From the NCBI RefSeq assembly GCF_000711965.1, contig NZ_JONS01000010.1, positions 1-64,000 on the forward strand: a stretch of 64,000 nucleotides of DNA, written 5' to 3'. The notes beneath the pieces were generated by a model. It had not been told where the DNA came from and searched no databases. It worked only from the letters and a program-made list of their open reading frames with translations. Position numbers and translations under genes: made by a program. Shown here one piece after another: positions 1 through 7,436 of this stretch. Every line of letters starts with the position of its first letter. Within the stretch, counting starts at the first letter, position 1. Source of the stretch: Actinomyces israelii DSM 43320 (GTDB lineage: Bacteria > Actinomycetota > Actinomycetes > Actinomycetales > Actinomycetaceae).

Positions 1-515
1 GCCAACAGGCCGGGAGAGCAGGTGGGTGGGCGATATCACCTATATCCGCACCTGGGAGGGGTTCGTGTACCTGGCGACCGTCCCCGGCTGCTGCACGAAG
101 AAAGCAGTCGGGTACGCGATGGCGGACAACATGCGCACCGATCTGATATGCGAGGCGATCGATATGGCGGCCCGCAGGTGCCCGTACACAAGAGGAGAGA
201 CGGTATTCCACTCGGACCGGGGGTGCCAGTACACCTCCGAGCAGCTCGCCAGGCACCTGGAGAGCTACGGCATTCGCCCTTCGGTGGGCAGGACCGGGGT
301 GTGCTGGGACAATGCCTGGGCGGAAGTCGGCGGGTGCGACCCTGAAGAACGAGAGGGTCTATCAGATGGTGTATCCCACAAGAAGCAAGGCCGTCCGGGA
401 TATTGCCTCCTGGATCGAGCTGGAATACAATCAGAAACGACTCCACTCCGCCCTGGGGTACAGGACGCCCAACGAGGTTGAGGAGGAGCACCGAGCAGTA
501 AGACAAGCAGCCTGA
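1..515 (+). pseudogene. IS3-family transposase (OrfB, DDE), 5'-truncated by the window and frameshifted
   Basis: Remnant of the DDE integrase of an IS3-family element, which cuts and joins the element's ends during transposition. The frame from 26 begins with the first catalytic Asp (GDITYI). It continues with the second in HSDRGCQYTS and the catalytic Glu in WDNAWAE. An extra G near 326 then breaks the frame: the rest (SAGATLKNERVYQ, then RLHSALGYRTPNE) is read in the +1 frame from about 327 to the stop at 513-515. Without the G the spacing from the catalytic Glu to TLK matches intact relatives. The 5' part (OrfA and the start of OrfB) lies outside the window. All three catalytic residues remain but no single frame encodes them together with the C-terminus, so it is probably inactive unless ribosomes frameshift here. 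Confidence 0.85.
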
Positions 516-533
516 AAGACCGCTTTCAGGGCT

Positions 534-701
534 GTCCGAGACACGCCCAGCAGTCCAGTTCTCTTGAGTGCGGCTGCCTGGGTGTTGCCTGTGTTCTTCT
601 TGGCCTCGCCCCAGACATGTTCTACGGGGCCAGAGGTAGGGTGCGTAGAGGGGCGTGCCTGACCAGGCACCCGGTGGTGGGCTGCTGGGTGTGTCTCGGG
701 C
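534..701. repeat. inverted copies of the IS 3' end between the two transposase remnants
   Basis: GTCCGAGACACGCCCAGCAG at 534-553 matches the complement of 682-701 (GCCCGAGACACACCCAGCAG) at 18 of 20 positions. Each copy lies a short way downstream of its own transposase remnant, as expected for the right end of one element present twice in inverted orientation. The exact terminus cannot be fixed, because similarity continues past the CA dinucleotide where an IS3 end would be expected. Nothing else was recognised between 516 and 744. Confidence 0.5.
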
Positions 702-744
702 TGTGGTTGATTGTGTTGGTCGGGCGGCTTTGTTACTGCTTACC

Positions 745-1290
745 GGATCGTGTTCGGCCTCGCTCTGCGTCCGGTACCCGAGCGCCGAGTGAAGACGCGT
801 CTGACTTGTGTACCGGGCTCGATCCGGGAGGCAGTGTCGTTGATGGCCTTGCGTCTGGTGGGGTGCACCATTGGCGTGGGCTCTTTCGTTCCTTCAGGGT
901 CGCACCCGCCGACCTCCGCCCGGGCGCCCGCCCAGCACGCCCCGCGGTCCTGCCCACCGAAGGAGGAGTGCCGTAGCCTTTCAGGTGCCTGGCGAGCCGG
1001 GCGGAGGCGTGCCGGGCTGCCGCGGCCCGGGGCGGGGCGGAAGATCGTCTTGTCCCTCCTCGTCGGGCACCTGCGGGCCGCCATATCGATCGCCTCGCAC
1101 ACCAGGGGCCGGTGCCGCGCGTGGTCGCCCCAGTGGCGTACCCGACCGCTTTCTGGGTGCAGCAGCCCGGGGACGGTCGCCAGACAGATCGGGTCCCTCC
1201 CCGGGTTCTGATACAGGTGGATGCCGCCCACCCACCTCACTCCCGGGCCTGCTGGCGGCGGGAGCCCCGCTTGACCAGGCCGGGACGCGA
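745..1290 (-). pseudogene. second, more degraded IS3-family transposase remnant, opposite orientation
   Basis: The complement of this stretch aligns with the remnant at 1-515. WVGGIHLYQ matches WVGDITYI, then CLATVPGLLH, EAIDMAARRCP and RHSSFGGQDRG follow, and finally RLHSALGYRT appears in another frame. The first catalytic Asp has become Gly, and the HSDRG and WDNA boxes are lost (FRPAPGRG and CWAGARA). Several frame changes separate the blocks. Weaker similarity (GLVKRGSRRQQARE) extends up to about 1290 and perhaps further. It carries the same extra G after the catalytic Glu position as the plus-strand copy. It points tail-to-tail at that copy, about 230 bp away. Confidence 0.75.
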
Positions 1291-1990
1291 GACTCCGGGC
1301 CCGGCGGCCCGGGCGGTGGCGCCGGGTCCCTCTCGGCGGGGCCGCGGCCTGGCGGGCCCTGGGAACGCACGGGCGGGTGCGCACCGCCTCGCGGCCCTGC
1401 GCCCGCGCCCCCGCGGCCGCAGGGCCGCGGTGACGCGCCGGTACCCGCAGGGCTCCGTCCGAGGCACCGAGCTCAGTCCTGATGAAAAGGACCAGTCCGC
1501 GTCGTCTGGTGGCAGCCGCCGACACCCGGCCCGCCGGCTCGCGGTAGCCCGACCCCCGGGCACCCCGGCCCCGCCGGCACACCAGCACAGGCCGGGCAGC
1601 CGTGCCCCTGGCGACCAGTGGCCTCCTACCCCGGGAGCCGCTTCCGCACCCCCACCCTTCGCGAAGTACGCCGCTGCTTCTTCCAGACAGCCCGCACCAC
1701 CACTCCCGGCGCTGCGGACTGCCAGGCGCGCAGCCCCCCGGGCCCCAGCCGACCCGCCGCGGAAACCCTCCTCACCCCCGGACGGCGGAATGACCCCTGC
1801 ACTACCCGCCCACCCAGCCCACCACTCCTCTGCGCCGGCAGACCACTGACAAGCAGACACCAACACGATCCTCCGACCCCTTCACCCACGCTCTCACGCA
1901 CAACCCGCAACCCCGAGCCCATCCGAGCACCACGCTCCCGACACAACCCCACCCTGTCCCGCCACCAGAACACCGGGCCCCCACTGTCCA
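1291..1990. other. about 700 bp without a recognisable gene
   Basis: Very GC-rich, proline- and arginine-rich in every frame, with open frames on both strands but no recognisable domain, ribosome binding site or start. The minus-strand side up to about 1480 may be the eroded 5' part of the IS3 remnant. It reads as decayed mobile-element DNA. Confidence 0.5.
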
Positions 1991-1994
1991 AGAA

Positions 1995-2150
1995 AAACCA
2001 CTCACTCCACAACGGCACCATCAGCCTCGCCGGGACCGCCTACCTCGTCTCCAGATCCCGAGCGGGCCAGGAGGCCCTGATCACCTGGGACGCCCACAGG
2101 ACCACCATCACCGACCCCCACGGCAAGGCCCACTCCCCCAGTACCCGTGG
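1995..2150 (+). pseudogene. possible C-terminal scrap of an IS481-like transposase
   Basis: The reading frame through 1995-2150 contains HNGTISLAGTAYLV, then RAGQEALITWD and TITDPHGKAHS. This resembles the small beta-rich domain after the DDE core in IS481-type integrases, where a line such as GTISLAG-x-YxVG is followed by a G(R/Q) step and an F-D/P-DG turn. No DDE core is present upstream. The frame runs on as an open but featureless stretch to 2253. This is a recognition by pattern only, so it is tentative. Confidence 0.35.
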
Positions 2151-2303
2151 CCGCAACCGGGAACCAGGCACGCCTCCCACCACGGCCCCGCCACACGCGC
2201 CACCCCAGGAGACCGCCCCCGCAAGAACCCCCGAAACGTCACCGATGCCCTGACACACCAACCATCACCAATCTCCTGAGACATCACAGTCCATGGTCGT
2301 CAC

Positions 2304-4406
2304 TCATACCCTAGGATTAGTACGCAGAAACTGCTGGTAAATCGATTCGCGGGTGATCCCGCGATGGGCGAGCACAGAGAGAAGGACGATCAGAATAATA
2401 TTCTCAGCCGCAACCGCCCCGATCGTTGTCGGCTCGATCGAGATGTCAACATAGGAGTCAGTGCTATCGAGGATCCACTGAGTCAGATGGCTGGAGAGCT
2501 GGCCGGAAAAAATGAGGTTGACCAGCAGAGCACCCAGAGCGATGGCCGCGAACAGTATAATCACGCTGCGCATGAACTCGCCCCTCGACATCCCGAACCC
2601 CCGCATGAGATTGATCTTCCACTCTATGAAGTCGATGAACGCGGAGAAGAGCTTGTAGGCAATATACGCGCTGACCAGGAGGATGACGGCGGTCAGTCCG
2701 TAGACAAGCGACAAGGTCCCTGCGGCCGAGTTCTGATAGAATTTTCTATAGTCCGCCCTGGACATGATCGTCGTACCGTCAGGAAATGCATCCTCAACCT
2801 CCTCCTTCGGAAGATCAGTCGCATAGTAGGTCGTCCCTTTCCCTTTGTACAATTCTTCGAACTCAGCGTTAGACATGTAGATCATCATGCCTGCATACTG
2901 TTCCGTACCCACGACGTCCGTTATCGTCACCATCTTGCCATTGATGTTCACGGTATTCCCGACCCCGATATTGTACTTCCTGGCCAGAGCGCGCCCGATA
3001 GCAACAGAATCGTCATTGAACGCCGAGCCGGACACCACATAGCCCTCATACCGGGAGAGATCGGTCGCATAAATCAGCGGATAGGCTCGCTCGCCGTTGA
3101 CCTCAATTCCACTGACGGGATTGATGTACGCAAATCGATGAAGGTCATGCTTATCCTCTATAGAGTCCGGGATACTGGCGGCTACGATCTGCGTCTCGAA
3201 GGGCATTGTCGTGTCTACCGATAGGTTCTCCTTCCGCATTACATCAAGCCCGATGGATACCGTACCGATATTGAGACCCGTGAGCACGGTCAGGATAACC
3301 AGCAGGCTCACCAGGGTCGCTCCCATGCTCCTGTAGAGGGATGACACCATCAGATGACGCTGAATCACGATCTCCATAATAACGAGCAGAACCGCGGCGA
3401 TGATGACGAGACCGTTCCTCGTGCACATGTACCCGGCCGCCCCTGCGGCGACACTGAGAATATATAAAAGCGACGGCGGCGCCTGGAATCTGGCAGTATC
3501 TCCCAGGCGAACTTTAACAAGAACTACCAGGATCAATGAGGCGATCAGCAGCGCAAATGTTGCCATCCATGCGGCAGCGAGAAGCAGAATCCAGTACCAG
3601 TGCGTCACGAGGGCCGCGACGATACCCGCGACAAGAAAGACCGAGCCGGTTTCCCATGCCACCCGTCTGAGCTCTTTCCGGTGGATCGTCACATAGCTGG
3701 TCGCTATCTCCCAGGGACTCGCGCCGAAACCGGCCAGGGCCTGCAGCTGCCGTGACGAATCGACAACTTGACGAAGGATCAGAGTAATCCATGCGACACC
3801 GCCCATGATCAACAGGGTGGCCGAGAAGATCCTGAGTATCAACTCGATGAGTGAATAGGTCTCGGCATTGATCTTCTGGTCGATGTTCTCGGCGGTCAAC
3901 CGCACGAAGCCCGCGTCGACGAGACGATCCGCGACGACTTTGTCCGGCTCCCGGTCGCATCGGATCTCACGCAGCGTCACCTTCGCTCCCGGTTCCATGA
4001 GGTAGATGTCGCCCAGACCATTGAGGGTCAGCGTCTCCGCGTACGTTCCAACGCACTGGCTGTCGCCGTCTGCATCGGAGGAATCACAATCCGAGCCACC
4101 GCCGTCGGGAGCGACATACTCGTCCGCGCGTGCGGGGGCGCGCCCTCGAACCAGAGACAGCGTTGAGAAGCTCGACATGAGTACCCGGCCATCCTGGTCG
4201 GTACCGATGATGGTGGCCGATGAGTCGGCGAGCTGCTCTATGAGGTCTCCGGGATCTGCTAGAACCCCACTTCGGTTATTGCTGACGTAGTACGCTCCGG
4301 TATGGGCATAGGCAGCTCTTTTGGATTCCTGAAAGCTCTGCAAAGCAATCGTGCTGACAGCATGAATGAGAACAATTAGAAGAATAAAACGGATGACGGT
4401 CTTCAC
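2304..4406 (-). CDS. FtsX-like ABC transporter permease linked to a small-peptide gene
   Basis: A 700-residue membrane protein, predicted to be the permease partner of the ATPase encoded just upstream. The N-terminus has one membrane segment (about 5-22) and then a large extracytoplasmic domain (about 25-180) with a Cys- and Asp-rich stretch. A cluster of membrane segments follows (about 187-385), then a second extracytoplasmic domain (about 395-565) and a C-terminal cluster (570-690). This doubled FtsX/MacB arrangement is common in transporters for peptides, lantibiotic immunity and lipid-linked substrates. The start is GTG at 4406, preceded by GGGGAG, and overlaps the ATPase stop by 4 bases (GTGA), so the two are translationally coupled. 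Codon use is much less GC-biased than in the housekeeping genes, which suggests transfer. The substrate is inferred from context only. Confidence 0.85.
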   Translation of the reverse strand: MKTVIRFILLIVLIHAVSTIALQSFQESKRAAYAHTGAYYVSNNRSGVLADPGDLIEQLADSSATIIGTDQDGRVLMSSFSTLSLVRGRAPARADEYVAPDGGGSDCDSSDADGDSQCVGTYAETLTLNGLGDIYLMEPGAKVTLREIRCDREPDKVVADRLVDAGFVRLTAENIDQKINAETYSLIELILRIFSATLLIMGGVAWITLILRQVVDSSRQLQALAGFGASPWEIATSYVTIHRKELRRVAWETGSVFLVAGIVAALVTHWYWILLLAAAWMATFALLIASLILVVLVKVRLGDTARFQAPPSLLYILSVAAGAAGYMCTRNGLVIIAAVLLVIMEIVIQRHLMVSSLYRSMGATLVSLLVILTVLTGLNIGTVSIGLDVMRKENLSVDTTMPFETQIVAASIPDSIEDKHDLHRFAYINPVSGIEVNGERAYPLIYATDLSRYEGYVVSGSAFNDDSVAIGRALARKYNIGVGNTVNINGKMVTITDVVGTEQYAGMMIYMSNAEFEELYKGKGTTYYATDLPKEEVEDAFPDGTTIMSRADYRKFYQNSAAGTLSLVYGLTAVILLVSAYIAYKLFSAFIDFIEWKINLMRGFGMSRGEFMRSVIILFAAIALGALLVNLIFSGQLSSHLTQWILDSTDSYVDISIEPTTIGAVAAENIILIVLLSVLAHRGITRESIYQQFLRTNPRV

Positions 4407-5074
4407 TGCTCCCCGCCTTCACGGTGGAGCTCTCCGCCTCGGAGCCAGAACCGATGCTCGAACTGGCTGGCCACGAGCGTCGAGTGGGTGACGAGCAGTA
4501 CCGTGCAGCTCTCCCGCTCATTAATATCTCGAATGAGGTCGATGACCGATTGGGAGCTGTCCTCGTCAAGAGCCCCCGTCGGCTCGTCCGCGAGAATGAG
4601 CTTCTTGTACGCGACCAGCGCGCGTGCGATCGCGATGCGCTGCTTCTCTCCACCGCTCAGCTCTTTCGCGGTTCTGGGCTGGAACCCGTCGAGTCCGACC
4701 CTCACGAGCATGGAGTCGATCACGCCTCGATGCTCCTGTTTGGGGACTTGAGAGAATCTCAGGGCGAGTCGGAGGTTTTCATCGACGGTGAGATCCTCGA
4801 AGATTCGAATGTCCTGGTAGATATAGGCGACGTACGAGCGGATGAGCTGCCGGGTTTTATTCTTAGAGAGCCCGGAGACCGGCTCACCATCATAGCTCAC
4901 AACTCCGGCATCGGCTCGTTCGAACAGTCCGACGATATTGAGCAGCGTCGTCTTTCCGGACCCGCTCTCGCCCAATATAATATTGACTTCATCAGGCACG
5001 AAGTCGCAACTGAGCTTCTCAAACAGAACTCGATTCCCAAACGATTTCCCCAGCCCGTCAACCCCGAGTCTCAC
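4403..5074 (-). CDS. ABC transporter ATP-binding protein of the peptide operon (FtsE/MacB/LolD type)
   Basis: A 223-residue ATPase, typical length for this family, which powers the FtsX-like permease downstream. Visible motifs are Walker A GESGSGKTT (about residues 36-44), a Q-loop in YIYQDIRIFEDL, the signature LSGGEKQR, Walker B LILADEPTGALDE and the H-loop THS. I chose the GTG at 5074 because GGAGGT lies 3 bases upstream and the encoded protein begins MRLGVDGLGKSF, as relatives do. A longer open frame reaches 5176 but would run through the upstream hairpin. The gene follows the 34-codon peptide gene after 80 bp and a strong hairpin. It probably serves export of, or self-protection against, that peptide. 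Confidence 0.9.
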   Translation of the reverse strand: MRLGVDGLGKSFGNRVLFEKLSCDFVPDEVNIILGESGSGKTTLLNIVGLFERADAGVVSYDGEPVSGLSKNKTRQLIRSYVAYIYQDIRIFEDLTVDENLRLALRFSQVPKQEHRGVIDSMLVRVGLDGFQPRTAKELSGGEKQRIAIARALVAYKKLILADEPTGALDEDSSQSVIDLIRDINERESCTVLLVTHSTLVASQFEHRFWLRGGELHREGGEQ

Positions 5075-5104
5075 GTTACCTCCGCCTAGTTCATTCACCT
5101 CAAA

Positions 5105-5142
5105 TTGTGGTTGGCGGAACGCAGCGGTTCCGCCAACCACAA
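5105..5142. terminator. intercistronic hairpin between the peptide gene and the ABC transporter genes
   Basis: A perfect 16-bp inverted repeat: TTGTGGTTGGCGGAAC at 5105-5120 pairs with its complement at 5127-5142 across a 6-base loop. On the minus strand it lies 12 bases after the peptide stop codon and about 30 bases before the ATPase start. The downstream T-run is short (AATTTG), so it would act as a partial terminator or an mRNA-stabilising stem. Such stems after precursor genes commonly give more peptide mRNA than transporter mRNA. Confidence 0.75.
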
Positions 5143-5154
5143 GCCCCGTCCTTG

Positions 5155-5259
5155 CTAATAGCAGCCACCGCCACAATTGATGCCGCTTGTCGGAGACACG
5201 TCCTCCTCAAGCTCAACGAGCTCATCAAGGTTGATCTCGTTGCTCTTCTCCTGCTCCAT
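5155..5259 (-). CDS. 34-residue Cys-containing peptide, candidate bacteriocin/RiPP precursor
   Basis: A very short gene that a length cut-off would miss. ATG at 5259 is preceded by AAAGGAGGTGA, a near-complete match to the anti-Shine-Dalgarno sequence, ending 5 bases before the ATG. The product starts MEQEKSNEINLDEL, is acidic through about residue 20 (VELEEDV), then turns into SPTSGINCGGGCY at the C-terminus. An acidic, Leu/Glu-rich leader followed by a Gly/Cys/Ser/Thr core is typical of ribosomally made, modified or disulfide-bonded peptides. The two Cys residues flank GGG, so a five-residue CGGGC ring by disulfide or other crosslink is possible. It is the first gene of an operon with an ATPase and an FtsX-like permease. 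No modifying enzyme or protease is visible nearby. I do not recognise the family. It could alternatively be a signalling peptide. Confidence 0.75.
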   Translation of the reverse strand: MEQEKSNEINLDELVELEEDVSPTSGINCGGGCY

Positions 5260-5273
5260 TAGACTCACCTCCT

Positions 5274-5342
5274 TTACTTCAGCACACGAACCCAAGCTCC
5301 TTCGCTGGGATGAAGACTATCACCTTTTCGAGCCGCACGCAT
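5274..5342 (-). CDS. possible 22-codon leader ORF upstream of the peptide gene
   Basis: ATG at 5342 opens a 22-codon frame (MRAARKGDSLHPSEGAWVRVLK would be its product, written here as the 22 residues' start MRAARKGD and end WVRVLK). Its TAA stop at 5276-5274 lies within the spacer just before the AGGAGG of the 34-codon peptide gene. No convincing ribosome binding site precedes it. It may be a chance frame, or a leader whose translation affects access to the next gene. Not recognised. Confidence 0.2.
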   Translation of the reverse strand: MRAARKGDSLHPSEGAWVRVLK

Positions 5343-5361
5343 CCGTTCGAGCGCTTTACTT

Positions 5362-5380
5362 GTTCGCGAACTTGCTTATA
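5362..5380 (-). promoter_or_regulatory. possible promoter and palindromic operator of the peptide operon
   Basis: On the minus strand a TATAAG hexamer (5380-5375) is followed at once by the perfect 10-bp palindrome GTTCGCGAAC (5362-5371). This arrangement would let a repressor cover the transcription start. No good -35 box stands 17 bp upstream, so the -10 assignment is weak. The leader between this site and the peptide ATG is about 100 bases. Confidence 0.3.
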
Positions 5381-5812
5381 GCGGTGTTACGAAAGCTCCT
5401 TGAGTCAGTGGTCGATGCTGGCGAAGTTACTGGATGTGCGTTACTACCCGGTTCGTTGCAGTCGCCTCACCATAGTGTGTCGTGAGAAGCGGCAGCCGTA
5501 TAGATGCCAGGGGCGGGGCCGAGCCGTTTGTGAGGGGCGTCAGGCTCCGGGTTTTCCGCAGGGTCGACCACCTGGTTATGGCGACAGCTTCCAGGAGTCC
5601 TGGTTGCGGACGGCGTCGGCTCATGCAGGAAGCCTGCGTCCTCGGCCAGGGCGCCATCCAGGAGTCTTTCGGGCCCCTACGGAGGTGACGACCGGCAGTC
5701 GGCGTGGGCCTGGTTGTGCGCCAACATCCCGGCGCTGCGTCTCTCGACTCGGTGCGGCGCGAACGGGCCGGTCAGGTCAGCCCCGTCGGTTCGCCCACCC
5801 CACGGGGCCGAC
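5381..5812. other. about 430 bp with no recognisable gene
   Basis: Short open frames occur on both strands, for example 5427-5657 minus, but none has a recognisable domain or a good ribosome binding site. GC content rises again from about 5500, so the right edge of the lower-GC island probably lies between 5400 and 5500. Confidence 0.5.
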
Positions 5813-6763
5813 CTACTGCGTCCGGGACGCGCGCTCCCGGCCAACCAGGGCGGCCAGGACCAGGTCGTGGATCGGGGTGGGCACGCCGGCCTCGTCCCCC
5901 GCGCGGCACACGGCGCCTACCTGGGCGTCGAGCTCGCTGGGCAGACCGGCGGCGATGTCCCGCTGCATCGAGGTCGTGGCGTGCTCGGGCTGCTGGTCGG
6001 CCAGCGCGAGAACCCGCTCCACGTACGCGGCCGGGTCCTCGGCCACCGGGTGCCCCAGGGCCGCGGCCACCTCGACGGTCTCACGGACCATGGCCCGATA
6101 GCTGTCGCGCAGCGCAGTCCGCAGGACGCCGATCGGGGCTCCCGCGACCGCCCCGAGGCCCCCCTGGGGCACGACGAAGGCGGCCTTGCGCCACAGCTCG
6201 GCCCAGATGTTCTCCGAGGCCCGCGCGCTCACCCCGGCCGAGCGCAGGGCCGCCACGAGCTCGCGCACCCGGGGGCTCGTCCCGCCGTCCCACTCCCCTA
6301 CCTGCATGGCGCCCAGGTCGCTCATGGTCTCGACACGACCGCGCTCCACCACCCGGGCGTAGACCCGGGCGACGCCGGGCAGGACCCGCTCCCGCCCCAC
6401 GGCCCGGGCCACGAGCCGGGGCGCCTCCACCCCGTTCTGAGTGGTGACGACGGCGGTGCGCGGCCCGGCGAGGGCCCGCAGCGCCGGGGCCAGCCCGTGG
6501 ATGGCCCCCACCTTGGTGGCCAGGAGGACCGTCTGCGGCCGCGGGCCGAGGGCCCGGAGGAGCTCGGCCGGGTCCGCCGCGGCCACGGGCGTCTCGATCC
6601 GGGCGCGCACCGAGCCTCCGGGCCCGGTCAGGGTGAGCCCGCGGCGGCCCAGGGCCTCCAGCGTCGCGCCGTGGACGAGGAAGCCGACGCGGTGACCGGC
6701 GTCGGCCAGCCGCGTCCCGAGCCAGCCGCCGATCCCTCCGGCGCCGATGACCACGATGTCCAT
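5813..6763 (-). CDS. panE: 2-dehydropantoate 2-reductase family protein (PanE/ApbA-like)
   Basis: A 316-residue NADPH-dependent reductase of the ketopantoate reductase family, which reduces 2-dehydropantoate to pantoate in the pathway to pantothenate and CoA. The N-terminal Rossmann fold shows GAGGIGGWLGTRLA (residues 7-20). TTQNGVEAP is the conserved Asn-Gly segment near the substrate. The C-terminal helical domain contains the family pattern SSMQRDI as TSMQRDI and ends with a PTPIHDLV-like segment. Length fits the family (about 300). The start ATG at 6763 begins the Rossmann strand (MDIVVIGAGG); longer frames upstream overlap the GNAT gene and are not believable. Distant paralogues act on other keto acids, so the exact substrate is inferred. 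Confidence 0.85.
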   Translation of the reverse strand: MDIVVIGAGGIGGWLGTRLADAGHRVGFLVHGATLEALGRRGLTLTGPGGSVRARIETPVAAADPAELLRALGPRPQTVLLATKVGAIHGLAPALRALAGPRTAVVTTQNGVEAPRLVARAVGRERVLPGVARVYARVVERGRVETMSDLGAMQVGEWDGGTSPRVRELVAALRSAGVSARASENIWAELWRKAAFVVPQGGLGAVAGAPIGVLRTALRDSYRAMVRETVEVAAALGHPVAEDPAAYVERVLALADQQPEHATTSMQRDIAAGLPSELDAQVGAVCRAGDEAGVPTPIHDLVLAALVGRERASRTQ

Positions 6764-6791
6764 GCCGTCTCCCGTCGTCGACCGGGGCCCG

Positions 6792-7391
6792 TCACCGGGC
6801 CCGGCGCCGCCCCGGGACTGCGGGGGCGAAGACGGTCCGCGCCATGTCCTGGTGCCAGATCCCCGCGTCCAGGTACCGTTCGCCGCCCACGACGGTGTAG
6901 CCGCAGCGCTCGTAGAAGCCCATGGCCTGCTCCTGGGCGGACAGCATGACGGTGACGGCGGCTCCGCCGTCCTCCTGGGCCACTGCGGCCCGCCGCCGGG
7001 CCGCGTCCTCGATGGCGGCGACCATCCGGACGCCGAGGCCGGTGCCCCGGCAGACGCGCCGCACGGCCAGCCGCCCCAGGTGGACCAGGCCGGGGCGCCC
7101 CGGGTCGGCCAGCAGCCGCCCGGCCGCCAGCGGCGCCCCGTCCGCCCCGCGGGCCAGCACGTGGATGGTGGTGGGCTCATCGTCGCGGGCGTCGATCTCC
7201 AGGGCCAGGGGGACGTCCTGCTCGGCCACGAAGACCTCCAGGCGGACGTCGGCGATGCCGGCGCGGACGGACTGCGCGGCCGGGTCGGCGGCGTCGCCCG
7301 CGCAGGTCTCGAACCGGTAGGGCTCGACGGCGGCGCTCACGGGCGGGATCAGTAGGTCGGGGAACCCGGGGTGCGTGGTGGACAAGGTCAT
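6792..7391 (-). CDS. GNAT-family N-acetyltransferase
   Basis: A 199-residue acetyltransferase that would transfer acetyl from acetyl-CoA to an unknown amine. The core shows ADVRLEVFVAEQDVP, then LGRLAVRRVCRGTGLGVRMV with the acetyl-CoA-binding R-x-x-G-x-G/A loop (RGTGLG). MGFYERCGYTVVGG near the C-terminus is the usual GNAT tail. The pattern is close to the ElaA/YjdJ type (VFVVEQ plus GRLAV). An N-terminal extension of about 45 residues precedes the domain. It lies 28 bp upstream of the panE-like gene on the same strand, so the two may be cotranscribed. Confidence 0.85.
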   Translation of the reverse strand: MTLSTTHPGFPDLLIPPVSAAVEPYRFETCAGDAADPAAQSVRAGIADVRLEVFVAEQDVPLALEIDARDDEPTTIHVLARGADGAPLAAGRLLADPGRPGLVHLGRLAVRRVCRGTGLGVRMVAAIEDAARRRAAVAQEDGGAAVTVMLSAQEQAMGFYERCGYTVVGGERYLDAGIWHQDMARTVFAPAVPGRRRAR

Positions 7392-7436
7392 CGGTTCCTC
7401 CAGGGCCGGTTGGTGTGCGGTTCGATCTATGAATGA

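Noticed and set aside
1618-2253. 211-codon plus-strand frame as a full gene
   Set aside because: Only the 1995-2150 part resembles a protein domain; the rest is Pro/Thr/Arg low-complexity without a start site or family.
5427-5657. 76-codon minus-strand frame right of the peptide operon
   Set aside because: No domain, no good ribosome binding site, and another frame overlaps it. Not called.
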